Assembly: GCA_907164885.2 (NCBI GenBank)
Contig: OU015490.1
Span: forward strand, 12,595,966-12,659,965
Length of the DNA stretch: 64,000 nt
From: Dolomedes plantarius
Taxonomy: Eukaryota; Arthropoda; Arachnida; Araneae; Dolomedidae
Direction: 5' to 3'
A program made the translations under genes and the position numbers. Of this stretch, positions 1-12,109 are shown one piece after another. Below the pieces are notes generated by a model. It was not told the DNA's origin. It saw nothing but the letters and a program-made list of their open reading frames with translations, and made no database searches. Numbering within the stretch: the first letter of the stretch is position 1; each line of letters starts with the position of its first letter.

Positions 1-896
1 GAGATTAAATAGTTTATAGTGCAGATATAGTGAAAGGCATGCGTAAACATTAGAGTGTAAAAAAGGTTACTTTTGGCAAAGAAATATACGGATCGTTATA
101 CAGATTGCATTTTTTCATTCTAAAAGCTCTATAGTATCATCTAAACCAAGAAAAGTTGTATATGCTTTCTGATAGCAGTTTTTGTTCATAAGCGATACAA
201 AATTAGAGATTTAAACCAAAATATGTTTAATAGTTTCTAAACTAAAATACGTTTAATTAGGGAAATAAAAATTAGTATGTCAAATCTCTATAAGAAGTTT
301 ATCAAAATTTATTCAAAATCAGTTGAATCAATTTTAATCCTTGATCATTCTCTTCGATCAAAATTGTCACTCATCTGAAATTAAATCTCCATCTTTACTA
401 TAAAACTTATGGACAATTAAATACATTTTCTTGTATATTTCATGATACCATGGCGAGTTTTACAGACTTTCTCAAGAAAGGATTCAAAATCTATGTCTGT
501 CTACTGCATATTTTTAAAATAGTTATTTATTGTTCTTTTTCACTTTACAGCCAATCTATGACATGAGTTATTTTCTCTACATCTGCTTTTTGTTTATTGA
601 AATATATTGTAAATATTTTCATGAATGCTGCGTTATATACAATTTCTTTGCTTAATATTATTCGACCATCAACGAAACTTATTACAAATATATTTTCTCA
701 GATGCAGGTGATTTAAGGCAAGTCAAATAGAAGTTTCACACACCTGTAACTTATTTATCATCAATAACTACATACAATATTTGACATAAAATGCAAATAT
801 ATTGAAGCCACCATGAAACACAATCAACACAGTAAGAAAATAGTAATCAACAACAGTGATGCCTTTTAAATTATACATTAAAAAAAATCATATTGT
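1..896. other. AT-rich intergenic DNA, no gene seen
   Basis: No reading frame of convincing length or composition on either strand, no recognisable repeat boundary and no RNA-like fold. Homopolymer-rich AT sequence typical of decayed intergenic DNA. Confidence 0.6.
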
Positions 897-1319
897 TAAG
901 GCTGCTGTGTACTAACTCTACTGGAGTATGTAACCTCAGTGTGAAACTAGGGAGAAAATTTATCTACTATTTGCAGCTACATAAATGCTGATAATCCAAT
1001 AAAAATGGTGTTTTCGGATAGCCTGAACTTTTCTGCATCTTGCGATAGGGTTAATTTTATAAATTTCGGTCACCATAGGTATTTATGAGCGTTTAAAACA
1101 CACTATACCTGATTTTTCCCCCGAATAACATAAACCATAATATATTATTTGCATTTTCAAAAAAACGAAGAATGTCCCAATTTGTAAACTTTCTTTCTCT
1201 ATCAAGGAGTGCAATTAAAAAAATCTTTCATTTCAAGTCGGCAATCTTTGGACACATTTTCTCTATAGGTTAACATTGAAGTGAGAGAATCCAATAGGTT
1301 TAGAACACAGCAGCCTTAG
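897..1319. mobile_element. MITE with 15-bp terminal inverted repeats (copy 1)
   Basis: The left end reads TAAGGCTGCTGTGTAC and the reverse complement of the right end reads TAAGGCTGCTGTGTTC. The outer TA on each side fits a TA target duplication, so a Tc1/mariner-type non-autonomous element is the most likely class. There is no coding capacity. A diverged copy lies in the opposite orientation at about 6650-7045, sharing the interior but not clean termini. Confidence 0.7.
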
Positions 1320-1556
1320 ATATGAGGATCATTTGATAAGTCTTTGAAAGAGATTGTGCAACTGCTATGAAATTTCTGGTAACTCCCATTTAAGATACAA
1401 TGAAGGAACGCATTCATACCACCCACTCCGAAATACGCACTCACTCCGAAATTGCAAACACATTCGACGCTTAGTCTATGATTGACAGCCACATTTTGTC
1501 AACCCTTGTTACTACTTACAAGATGTAGAAAAACAAGTTCCACTTGAGGATAAACT

Positions 1557-2800
1557 ATTAATTTTGAAAAGACAAAATAGAGGTTCATACTAGATCCATT
1601 CTTAATAAAAATTATGTCGAATCTGCACCTGTGCACAGAAAGATTTACAAGAGGTTTTGGTATTTTCATTGCGGCCGAATAAGCCCAAGTGACACTGTAC
1701 GTTCTGGTAGACTTTCTGAGATTACTACGCCTCCGATAGACATCATTGAAACAAATCGCGATATAGTGATGAAGGAAAGTAGGTTTAAGGGAGTGAGATT
1801 TCAGACCTTATTGAAACAAATCGTGATATAGTGATGAAGGAAAGTCGATTCAAGTGAGTGAGATTTTGGACCTTATTGAAACAAATCGTGATATAGTGAT
1901 AAAGGAAAGTAGATTCAAGTGAGTGAGATTTCAGACCTTATTGAAAGAAATCGTGATATAGTGATGAAGGAAAGTCGATTCAAGTGAGTGAGATTTTGGA
2001 CCTTATTGAAACAAATCGTGATATAGTGATGAAGGAAAGTAGATTCAAGTGAGTGAGATTTCAGACCTTATTGAAAGAAATCATGATATAGTGATAAAGA
2101 AAAGTAGACTAAAGTGAGTGAGTTTTCTGAACCTGTTATCTTCTCATCAGAGAGTGTGAGTAATGTTTTGCATGGACACTTATATATGGTAAAGCTGCAG
2201 GCACAGTGGATGCAATGTTTGCTAACAATCTATCAGAAACGTGAACGAATGGACATTTCAAAGCACAATCTCGAGCTTTTTCACAGAAATACAGTTAAAT
2301 ATTTGCTTTGTTTCATACCACTTGATGAAATATGAATACATCAAAAACAGTTAGAAACGAACCACAAAATGTTACGACTGTTTTTTTTTTATAGACGCCT
2401 GTGTCATAGTCCTTTTTGACTTAAAAAATATCAAACTACCCGAGAGTGCTACGCAACTTTTGTAGATAATTCAAATAATGAAATTAAGCCGAAAAAGCCT
2501 CTATTCGCGAAAAATTCCATCATGGAAATCCTACGTCTTATTCATCTGTGATTGCGATACGATATTCTTCCTCATCCCCCGTATTCTCCAGAGTGGAACT
2601 CCCGCCCCTCGAATTATTACATCTTCCCAAATGTGAAAAAAATTGTTGCCGGGCAGAAATTGCATCAAAAGTGATTTGTAAAACGAATGGTTATTTTGCA
2701 GTTGGACAAGTCTTAATTTATGGAGGAGATAAAAAATGCACAAAACTCATTGGACCAAATGTATAGACCTTAAGGAAGATTATGTTAAAACTAAAAACTC
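1557..2800 (+). pseudogene. Decayed mariner transposase
   Basis: Pieces of a mariner transposase occur in the expected order but with stops and frameshifts. At 1557-1800 there is the N-terminal helix-turn-helix part (VESAPVHRKIYKRFW, then a TVRSGRLSE linker). At 2170-2335 there is the start of the catalytic domain (LLTIYQKRERMDISK, decayed DEI-IH in place of the usual DETWIHH). At 2545-2650 a C-terminal LPHPPYSPEW block is followed by NYYIFPNVKKIVAG, and at 2735-2785 the terminal HWTKCIDLKEDYVK block. The middle catalytic Asp region cannot be recovered and I find no terminal inverted repeats. The copy is old, non-functional, and carries an internal 65-bp tandem array over its helix-turn-helix region. 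Family assignment is secure from motif order; the subfamily is not. Confidence 0.85.
1743..2132 (+). repeat. 65-bp tandem repeat, 6 copies, inside the mariner pseudogene
   Basis: Units start at 1743, 1808, 1873, 1938, 2003 and 2068. Unit ends alternate between TTTCAGACC and TTTTGGACC, and the middle alternates AGATTC and CGATTC, so growth was partly by a 130-bp dimer. The repeated segment encodes the transposase motif ETNRDIVMKESRF once, but 65 is not a multiple of three, so the array breaks the frame. Confidence 0.9.
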
Positions 2801-4226
2801 TCAAATAAACGACATCGTTTTCATTATTTTTACCTAGACTAATCAAGCGACCTTCGTTTTGGGTCACGGGAAGATTAAAAGCCGGAGTAAAATATTTGTG
2901 GTTTTATATTGCTTAATTAAATAACTGAAACGAGTTATTACATTTTAACGGTACATGACAAAAATAAATGAGTTTAAATTATTAATAAAAGAATGGAAAT
3001 GTTTTTTGTGATTTTTTTATGATACAACTTTCCAGTAGTATTTCAATATACATTTAATTCCTTAGAAAAATGTGAAACTACCTTTGCGCATGACAAACAA
3101 ACAAACATAAAAACTTAATATCCGTAATAAAAAATGAATGAGGGGCAACAGGTTTCGAATTAATTGATATTTCAGCAAGCAGAGGATAATTAGGTAGGAA
3201 TAATCTCCATGGACAATTCCCAGATGTTATACAGATTTAGCGTCTCAATCCAGTCGCGAACATATCATATAGAAAATACTAAATCATTGAATAGATAATA
3301 GCCTGCAGTTTATTCGGAGTATTTCAAAGCTTGATAGTTTTTTTTCTATTAAAATTGAAAGCAAAACATCAAAAATATGCTCCAATACAACTTCAAAAAG
3401 ATGTAATCGGCGTCAGTAAATTACTTTGACTCATCAATAGGAGCTAAAAGTAAGGAATATTGACCATAGCAGTTTGAGTTGTTTCAGTTTTTCAGGTGTT
3501 TTCAAATGAAAAATTATTTTTTTGATAATTTTATTTACATTCTAATTTGGAGTTACTTCGGAAATACTGGTATGAACTGAAATTCATGTGGATTGAGAAA
3601 TTTTTTATAGTTATATTTAACATTATGCAAAAACTAATTCTCTTGCGAAAGTTTTTTCCAAATATTTAATTTTCAATTGTCTCTTCCCCAGAATTTATTT
3701 TTTACTTTTTTTAAAATTTTTTGTAAGAAATGGATTGGCAATTAATTAGTTTTTTTATTATTACCATGGAAATCAATCCATTGAGAAATAAAACGCATAT
3801 AACCGATTTATTAAATATAAATTATTAAACATAAATTATTAAATATTTGTCTATTAAGCTTTATTGATTAAATCCACTTCACTGCCTTTGTTAGTAAACG
3901 ACATTTTGTTTTTTATATATTTCTAATTTTTTTAATTGAACATATTAATTGCTTATTCTATATTTTTGTCCAATATAAATGATTTTTCATAGGGGTCATA
4001 TGTTGTAGAGAAGATATGTTATCCACTTAATGCGTCTAGACTACGCTAAATAAACAAATTGGGTGTTAATATTAAGTTCATAGACGAAATAAAATGAATA
4101 ATGATAAAAATTTACATTCTAGTTATTAAGAAGTAAATAGTTAGTAAGAATTAGTAAGTTAGTAAGAATTTACAATTTACATTTTAGATAAGAATTTACA
4201 TTAGTTTTTTCTCTATCTACTATTTT
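2801..4226. other. AT-rich intergenic DNA, no gene seen
   Basis: Long A/T runs and no supported reading frame, repeat ends or RNA gene. Confidence 0.55.
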
Positions 4227-4240
4227 GAATTGCTGATGTG

Positions 4241-4545
4241 AAGCACTTGTCACTGAAGACATTAGTCCGAAATCCGCGAGAATTTTTGATTGCTTTGAAT
4301 GGGGACATCATATAAGTGAACCAACACTGCCTCCTGTGACACAATTTTCACGAAGCATCCCCACGGACGACATATGGGGGGATCGTACTTTCTCCTACCC
4401 TCTCTGACCTCATAGAAGGACTTTCCAGTTTACGGATTTACCGGCCCATATCCGGCCTACATACGATGGTATTTGACTATATCGGGATTCGAACCCAGCA
4501 CTCCCCGGTGAAAGCCCAACGCCCTATCTCTAGGATACACTAGAA
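4241..4545 (-). repeat. tRNA-derived SINE
   Basis: On the minus strand the element starts near 4545 with a tRNA-like head. A degenerate A-box-like stretch (TCCTAGAGATAGGGCG) is followed by a clean B box, GGGTTCGAATCCC, at 4485-4497. A roughly 250-bp body follows. Imperfect 14-bp direct repeats flank it: GAATTGCTGATGTG at 4227-4240 and GAATTCCTGATTGA at 4546-4559, as expected for LINE-mobilised insertion. It is not a functional tRNA gene, because no acceptor stem or closed cloverleaf can be drawn. Confidence 0.75.
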
Positions 4546-4570
4546 GAATTCCTGATTGAACCAAAATTTT

Positions 4571-4624
4571 TTAATTGGGTAACTTTTGCCCAACTGGGGC
4601 CAATTGGGGTAACTTTTGCCCAAC
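4571..4624 (+). repeat. Short direct duplication (about 21 bp)
   Basis: The segment TTGGGTAACTTTTGCCCAAC appears at about 4573-4592 and again, with one extra G, at about 4604-4624, separated by about 11 bases. Each copy is itself partly palindromic (TTGGG...CCCAA). Confidence 0.7.
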
Positions 4625-4870
4625 AAACGAAAAAAGTTTGTATGTGCTGTATATAGACAAAGGAAAGTGATTATCACTTATTTATTGCAAGGACCAATAG
4701 GTGGGTTAAATATAATAAGTATATAGGTATATAAGTATATAGGTATATTATAATAGGTTTGTTGGGACAAATTTACCCCAGTTGACAGTAGCGAAAACAC
4801 TTTAGAATATAAAAAGAGTGTGTAAAAGGATCTTTTAAAACCACTCCTACAATACAATTTAACTGCCTAT

Positions 4871-6288
4871 TGTCACGGTTAAAGGGTGACATTATATAGA
4901 GTAAAAACGGATAATGAATGAACCTTTAAAAATGTCGGAAGATGAAGCAAACTGGGAAAATAATAATCCATAGAAGAGGGTAAAAAGGAGAATATTGACG
5001 GATACAATAAGCGGTGAAGGTAGCTAGATCCTATAAGAAGTAAAAAAGATTGTACGGTATGAAAAGAAATGCCATGAAGAGACGCCAGATGATTAAGGCG
5101 TAACGAAGCAATTATAGCACGAAAAGAGATAACAGATGGGAAACAGGTAAAAAGAAAAATAGGTCTTTAAGAAGGGAGAAGATGTATAGAGAGGAATGAA
5201 AGACGTAAGAAAAATGACTTAGCCGAAATAATAGGAGGTTGGAAGTGAGAGAAGAGCGGCAGAGATCAAATACGATCCCCGAGAAAAAGGTGCGGATAAT
5301 GAGATGAAAAGAAACGCTCCAGAAGGACGGGATGGAAACTCCCAAAAAAATAAGGGCCCAATTAAGAAAATATAGGAGGAGTTAGAGCCAGAAGAGACAG
5401 ATATAAAAAAGAAGCGGGATAAAGATTACAGAGAGAGATTTTATTTGCCTAGTAAAGATGACCGAATGTTCGTAACGACAGCCATTCCCCGACGAATGAA
5501 AGAGCGAGGCCCGACGGTTTGACCCAGCGACAGTGTACGTGAACCTGAATTGGGAGTCCTGCTACGAAAAGTGCGCCCTGAGCCGACGGATGACAAAGCG
5601 ATTCCCGAGAACTGGCCGATAGCCGAAAGAGTGAATACCCGCTCCCAGGGGACTTAATGAAGGACGCCCGCCAAGATTTACCTGCTAGACCCCCACCTAT
5701 GCTATTACCGTGCGAAGTTCATCATGATTCCTGACGCGTGCCCATATCTACGAATGAAGCGTCAGTAAAGGTACGTGTGGCAGTCATTCATTGATCCTGT
5801 AAAACTGTGTGTGCCTATCTATAACTAATCTATTTACAATCTAAATAATACCTCAGTGAAAAATGAGTTAATTATAGGTAGTTGAGTACAATGAAGTCCA
5901 CATATAGATATAAAAAATAGAAGAATTCAATAAGGTCGTTATAATAATAGTTGTGACATGTATTGTAATGCATTTATGTGTGTTGATATGTTCAATAAAT
6001 CTATCCATTTACAATTTCAATCAGATGATTAGATTATTTAAAAAACACAACGCAATTCAAGAATATGATATTAATCGATCTAACAATCGGGTAGTATGTT
6101 GAATAATTTATCTATTGGCAATACACCCCAAATTTAACTACCTTGATACTAATCATTTAATGAGCAAGATTGACAATTTTAGTTATTGCGGAATATTGTC
6201 CAAAAAGATAACCACCCATTAAACCTATATAATAAGGAATAGTTTGAATAAAAAGGGATTTACTTACAATATATTTCACGCGAGCACA
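4871..6288 (+). mobile_element. Solo LTR (about 1.42 kb) of a Ty3/gypsy-like lineage
   Basis: The block begins TGTCACGG and ends GAGCACA. It is flanked by CCTAT (4866-4870) and CCTAC (6289-6293), a 5-bp target duplication with one change. Its internal order matches the solo LTR at 50203-51606: a purine-rich upstream third, a CpG-rich block (about 5440-5790), then an AT-rich third with AATAAA in the context TTCAATAAAT at 5991-6000. No coding capacity is seen. The boundaries rest on the TG...CA rule, the target duplication and the match in architecture; a second intact copy would settle them. Confidence 0.65.
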
Positions 6289-6649
6289 CCTACAATTTCA
6301 GAAGCTAATAAATTACTTTAAAACTATCAAATCAACACCTGAACGGAGCAACAAAACAGACAACATATTTAAGTTACTTGAACCAAGATATAATATAAAC
6401 AGGCGACTGGAGTCTATTCAGTTAGTGATTTGTATTTTGATTGATCAGGATATAGTGTCATTGCAGATCATATTCCTGTAATTATGTAAATGATTTATTA
6501 TGAAATTATTAAGTTCAGTTGTGTGGGAGTTTATAAAAATCTTTAGTTACCGTCATTTCTTTGCTATGTTTTTGAGGTAAATAGGTTGTTATTAAATTAT
6601 GCTAAATAGATTATATTGAATAGACAATATGTTAATGCTTCTGTATGCT
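6289..6649. other. Intergenic DNA, no gene seen
   Basis: AT-rich sequence between the solo LTR and the second MITE copy. No supported feature. Confidence 0.5.
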
Positions 6650-7045
6650 AACCCTAACGGATTCGCTGACCTCAATATTAACCTATGGAGAAAATTTGTC
6701 TAAGGATTGCCAACATGGATTTAAAGTTTTTTTTTTTAAATTGTACCCCGTAATAAAGACAGAAGTTTTACATTTGGAGACATTTTTCGCTTTTTTGAAA
6801 AATGCAAAAAATAGTTAAAAGTTTAAATTATCCAGGGAAAAAATCTGGTGTAGTGTGTTTTAAATGTTGATTCCTTTGATGGACGAAATTTATAAAATGA
6901 ATCCTGTTGCAAAGTGCAGAAAAGTTCAGGCTATCTGAAAATACCATTTTTATTGGACTATTAGCATTTATGTAGCTGTAAATGGTAGAAAAACGTTCTC
7001 CATACTTTAACACTGTGGTGATAAAATCCAATAGCATTCTCAAAC
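6650..7045. mobile_element. Diverged inverted copy of the 897-1319 MITE (copy 2)
   Basis: Read in reverse complement, this segment aligns with the first MITE along most of its length. Shared blocks include TTAACCTAT(A/G)GAGAAAAT at one end, GAAAAGTTCAGGCTATC in the middle and ATTTATGTAGCTG near the other end. The AAGGCTGCTGTGT termini are not recognisable, so this copy is old or truncated. Confidence 0.7.
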
Positions 7046-8570
7046 AGATAGATTTCTAACGTTGGAGATTTTGTTATAGATACATTTTTATACTTATATC
7101 TTCATTATCTCATTATCGAAAATCATTAAATTTCATATCAAACATTGGATAAGCTTAAAAATAACTTTCGAGTAAGAGAAAATCATAAATGCTTATGATT
7201 TTGCTTGTTTCTTTTGCAGTTCTTTTAAACAGCCAATTAGGGTGTAAGTATTTTTGGTGTACGACAACATCAAACTTATTTCGAGTATTTTAAGGATTTT
7301 GATTACATGCATCCATCAGCACAAGATATTTTAATGGTTATCATGGTTTTACTAAATGTGTTGTCCATTTCTCAAAATTAAACTTCTTCGATACCAATTT
7401 TTCTGCTTCCAGGTAAGCGCAAGGGTTTTTAAGTTATTTAAATACGATGTAACATATAAATATGTGTCTATTTTTATATGATGTTCATAAAATATTTTCG
7501 CTCATTCGTTTAGTAGAAATAGTTTCAGATGCTAAACATTTCGTTCTGCATATTAAACTTCCAGACTATTTTCTAACGTAATATTCTACCTAAAACTTAA
7601 CGATCGCTTAAAGTTTGTGATAGTTAATGCATATTTATCGTAAATACCACACATTTAAATGTTTTAGGATACTTTAAGGAAAAAAAATTATTGTTTTCAT
7701 CTGCGACAAACAATGGCTAGCTTTGTTTTCCCTACTACAAGTTTACGATTTCTCAAAAACAAAATCAATCCTATTAAGTTCCTATGGCTTTTATTCTCCA
7801 TTCATACAAAAATGTGTACCTTTAAAACACTTTATGTATTTTTAAAAAGATTCGGAAAATGCCCTTTTGTGCAAATAAAACCACAAATTCTTTAACGATA
7901 ATTTAAGATTTTTGCCTTTATTTTCGTATTTCATAACTCGAAAAAAAATGTTATTCTATTCACTAAATTTATGGATCAATGTTTTTACTCAAGTAAATTG
8001 AAAAGTTGTCAGAAACAAATTGAATAGTAAATACAGTTGAAATTTTCCTTTTTAGTTTCAATAGGTAAGTTTTCAAGGCCTTTTTTTCCGTTTTTGATAA
8101 AAATGAAAAGTTGCTTCGAGTACCAACAATTCCTTTACGCAACATATTTGTTTACAATTTGCGGGAAAAAAAAATGAGAATCATTTTTTCATCATGATGC
8201 GAATAGGAAATGAATTATTTTCCGTCGGGAATGAAAAAAATAGGGTCTGTATAAAATGCCTTTGAAAGAAATTGGTATTAAAATTAAAAATTGTTATTTG
8301 ATCGACCTATTTAAGTTTCTCAATTCGGAAGTTTTTGGAAATATATATTTTGAAATTCGAAAATAATTTAAGTTACTTTTTATGTGCTTGAGGAATCTGG
8401 AAAAAAGATAAAGTATTTATTTCCAAATTGTGATTTTTTTCTCTCTTTTAAGAATTTCCCAGATGAAAAGTGACTCTCAAATTAAAGTAGAATTCGGTGG
8501 GTTATATTTAACGGAACATACAAAATTGACGATGTCTTACCTATATAATTTACTTGAACTAAAGTCTTAA

Positions 8571-8572
<2 letters not shown>
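7046..8572. other. AT-rich intergenic DNA, no gene seen
   Basis: Nothing beyond short chance frames and homopolymer runs. The small frame at 7713-7895 has no recognisable domain and AT-driven composition. Confidence 0.5.

Positions 8573-8618
<46 letters not shown>
8573..8618. repeat. (TA)n microsatellite
   Basis: An uninterrupted TA run directly abuts the left end of the Tc1-like element, whose TA target preference makes such runs insertion sites. Confidence 0.95.
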
Positions 8619-8620
<2 letters not shown>

Positions 8621-10143
8621 CTGGTGTAAGAAATTAAGAGAATTGCAGACTTGGTCTATTATCTCTAGATCTACTGTACCGATTTTAATGAAATTTGATA
8701 TGTACATACATTGATACAATACAAAACAAATAACCATTCAATAATTGTAATACACACGCATGATCGTGTGTAACACTCGTTGGAGTCGGAAGGTATGAAA
8801 CAGCTGTTGCAGAATAAACAAAAAAATGGGTTAATAGACGGGTAAATAGGGGGTATGGTCCCCTCTTACAGATATACTGGTCTCGCAGCTTGATTTCAGA
8901 CTTGAAATAAGGCAGTTTATCATTTCTTGTAGCAATTGGTTCCACTCGTTCAGCAACGCTGTTTTCATTCCCTGGATGGTTCTCGGAGGGCGGTTGCGAG
9001 TTGCAATTGCCCTCCCCAGAGCGATCCAGACATGCTCTATAGGGTTAAGGTCTGAAGATCTGGCTGGCCAATCCATCCGGCGAATATCCTCACTCTCTAG
9101 AAATTCGTCGACCAGAAGAGCTCTATGTGGCCTCGCGTTATCGTCCATTAAAATGAACTCAGGGCCAACTGCACCCCTGAAAAGGCGAACATAGAGCTCC
9201 AAGACCTCATCCCTAAACCTCACACCAGTCACAGTGCCTCTTTCAAAGACATGGAGAGGTGTGTGTCCATCCAACATGATGCCTGCCAAGACCATTAAAC
9301 CTCCTCCGCCATAATGGTCGATTTCGCGGACATTGGAGGGTAGGTAGCGAGTCCCTGGTTCTCTCCATATGAACGTACGGCCAGAATCGGTGTTTAGGCT
9401 GAACCGGGACTCATCAGTGAAGAGAATGGTCACCCATAGATCCATACTCCAAACTCTATACTCTCTGCACCATGATAAACGGATTCTCCTGTTCGTAGAA
9501 GTGAGCGGGACGCAAACAGCAGGTCTTCTTGCAAACAACCCTCTCTCATGAAGCCTTTTGGAAACAGTCACCCTTGATGCACGGGTTCCTGTGGCTTCAT
9601 ACAAGTCACGAGAGAGCTGAGAAGCTGTAGCACTCCTGTTGCGCCTCGCTATAATCGACAAATGGCGATCTTCTCTGGCCGTCGTGGCTCTTGGACGACC
9701 TTGCCCAGGCTTTCTCTCGATGGATCCGGTATCCTGGAATTGTTTCCATAAGTTACACACGACGCTGGGCGTTAAATTGAACTCTCTACAAATTTGGACT
9801 TGAGATTGGCCTACTTATAGCCTCCCCAGAATTCGCCACCTCATTCCATAATTTAAACGTTGGGCGTTACTCATTTTTACTGTTACAATTTGAAATTAAC
9901 CGATTACTGCAAAATAACACCATCTATTAACCCATTTTTTTGTTTATTCTGCAACCGCTGTTTCATACATTCCGACTCCAACGAGTGTTACGCACGATCA
10001 TGCGTGTGTATTACAATTATTGAATGGTTATTTGTTTTGTATTGTATCAATGTATGTACATATCAAATTTCATTAAAATCGGTGCAGTAGTTCTAGAGAT
10101 AATCGACCAAGTCTGCAAATTCTCTTAATTTATTACACCAGTG
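8619..10143 (-). mobile_element. Tc1-like transposon with about 220-bp terminal inverted repeats
   Basis: The two ends are inverted copies over about 220 bp (8619-8840 against 9920-10143). Termini read CCTGGTGTAA on the left and CACTGGTGTAA on the right in reverse complement, flanked by TA on both sides (8617-8618, 10144-10145). Total length is 1525 bp. It encodes one DD34E transposase on the minus strand. Sequence differences between the two terminal repeats show it is not brand new. Ends and TA duplication are seen directly; Tc1 membership follows from the transposase. Confidence 0.92.
8831..9874 (-). pseudogene. Tc1-family DD34E transposase, one in-frame stop near the start
   Basis: This is the cut-and-paste transposase of the surrounding element. 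The start ATG at 9874 gives MSNAQRLNYG, but codon 20 is TAA. From codon 21 the frame stays open to 8831, giving about 347 codons, the normal Tc1 length. The N-terminal helix-turn-helix region is followed by the GRPR-type motif (KPGQGRPRATT). Catalytic residues are present: D in LFTDESRFS, D in LMDDNARPH, and E in NPIEHVW exactly 34 residues after the second D. The RPAVCVPLT and WSMDLWVTILFTDES blocks are also typical. The single early stop may be a recent inactivating change, so the copy is otherwise well preserved. A downstream ATG at 9760 would remove the first DNA-binding helices. The 3' end of the frame runs into the left terminal repeat. Confidence 0.9.
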
Positions 10144-10254
<111 letters not shown>

Positions 10255-10277
10255 AGATTTTATTAAATTTTGCTTTT

Positions 10278-10876
10278 GTTTGTTTCCATCAGTAAAGAAA
10301 CCAATGGGTTTTGTGAATTTCCTCAAAATAAGCGACTACTACATAAGTAGGAATAAAACAACCTTGAAATTATGGTGCATAATTGGACTGAATTTCATAA
10401 ATTATATAACCTATGGGAAGACGATATCTTAAAACAGTAGTAAGCATTTACCGTTCTTTTAAAAGTGACTTTTTATAATGATATTTAATGAGAAATTCAA
10501 ATAAAATTTTATGGAAACGAAAGTTAACATTCAATTTCTTATTCCAGTTTGTTTTTCAAAATTCGATAGATAATGATCAATTATATTTTTGTTATTTTAA
10601 ATAAAGTCAGGGATTTAAGTTGCATTATTTATCTGAATATTTCTTGACATAAAGTAAAAGGTCATATACCATCAGAATGATTCTAATAAAATCTGTTTAA
10701 ATATTCAGTTTTATTCAGATTTTATTCAGTTTTGGGGCTACTTGCTTCCTTCAACAAAGAAGCCAACGGATTTTGCGAATGTCCTCCGGATAAGTGACTA
10801 CCCCATTAGTGGGTAACCTTTGAAATTATGGTGCATAACTGAATTTCATTTAATGAATGATTTCCTCTATGAAAAG
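10278..10876 (+). repeat. Diverged direct duplication, two copies about 460 bp apart
   Basis: Copy 1 (about 10278-10420) and copy 2 (about 10741-10876) share CTTGAAATTATGGTGCATAA-type core sequence, AAGAA(A/G)CCAA(T/C)GG and TAAG(C/T)GACTAC blocks in the same order. No coding meaning is evident. The copies are old judging by many substitutions and small gaps. Confidence 0.8.
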
Positions 10877-12109
10877 GAAATAATACAAAAGAGTAATGGA
10901 CGGCTTAGCATTATATAAATGTATTTAGATAATAATGAACAGTTACATTCTGCTATTTTAAACACATTGTTCATCAAAGCACATGTGGAGAATATAATTA
11001 TTTTCTTAATTCCCACATCGATTTTCTTGAAAAATTCTATAAATAATACTGACCAGCTGTAATTTCATAATTTTAGACAAATTTTTTGATCGAAATTGGC
11101 ATTATTTAGATTAATATTTAACATGAGAGATCGATTATAATATTGCTATACAATTTAATTTTGAAGTTTAAAGAAATACTGAGTATTTGTGGTGGTTGTT
11201 TCTCCATTATAAAGTAGAGAATACATTTCGTTGGATATTTGTCCTGTGTATAAGATACTGCCGTATGTACGGGGTAAAATAAAATTTTGGATCATATGGG
11301 AATTTTGTTTTGTGAATTTATGGACAAAAATATAACCGTAGGCTTGATTAAAAACTGATAGTTTGAAAACAACATTTAAATAAAAATCTAAATGTAAATG
11401 TAATTAATTATGAAAGAATAATTTGAGATAAAAAAATAGGTGGGATAACTGTGAACAGTATATGAATGATCAAAACATTTTAATACATAGAAAAATGGGG
11501 TTTCGGTTTAAAATTAGAATAACTGTCAAGAGTAGTTATTTTTACCTTTCTTATTGTGCTGCATATAAAATATTGATAAAATATAGATATTAAAGATCTA
11601 TAAAATACAATTTAAAATTTCCCCATCCATATACAATTACTCCAACATCATAGGGGTTATTGTAAATAAATATTTTATTTATGCTTTAACCCAGGTGATC
11701 TATTCATTTTCACTTTACCAATGTAATTCCTTTGTTCAGCCTCTTCTCTATTACATGATGCTTACTAAGATTTTGCAAAGTTAAAGTGAAAAACTCAGTT
11801 TATCAAACATTGAAATTTATTTCTCTACAATATACATTATATAACATGAAGGTCTAATACTTTTCACTAAATATATAAAAGTATATAATTAATAAAATGA
11901 ACACTATCATAAAATAATACTATCATTATAATTTAAACTAAAACTGATATATTTCATAATATAAACTAGTGTCTTTAAGTTAAAGCTTCAAAAATTTTCA
12001 AAAACATGAATATAACTTGAAAAATATTGCACCATAACAAATGAAAATCCAGCTGTAGGGCTACGATATCCTACTGAACAAACTTATACTCAGAATAAAC
12101 TAAATATTA
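10877..12109. other. AT-rich intergenic DNA, no gene seen
   Basis: No supported coding frame, repeat boundary or RNA gene on either strand. Confidence 0.5.

Noticed and set aside
4480..4560. tRNA gene (B box GGGTTCGAATCCC)
   Set aside because: No acceptor stem or complete cloverleaf, and the unit continues into a SINE body with target duplications.
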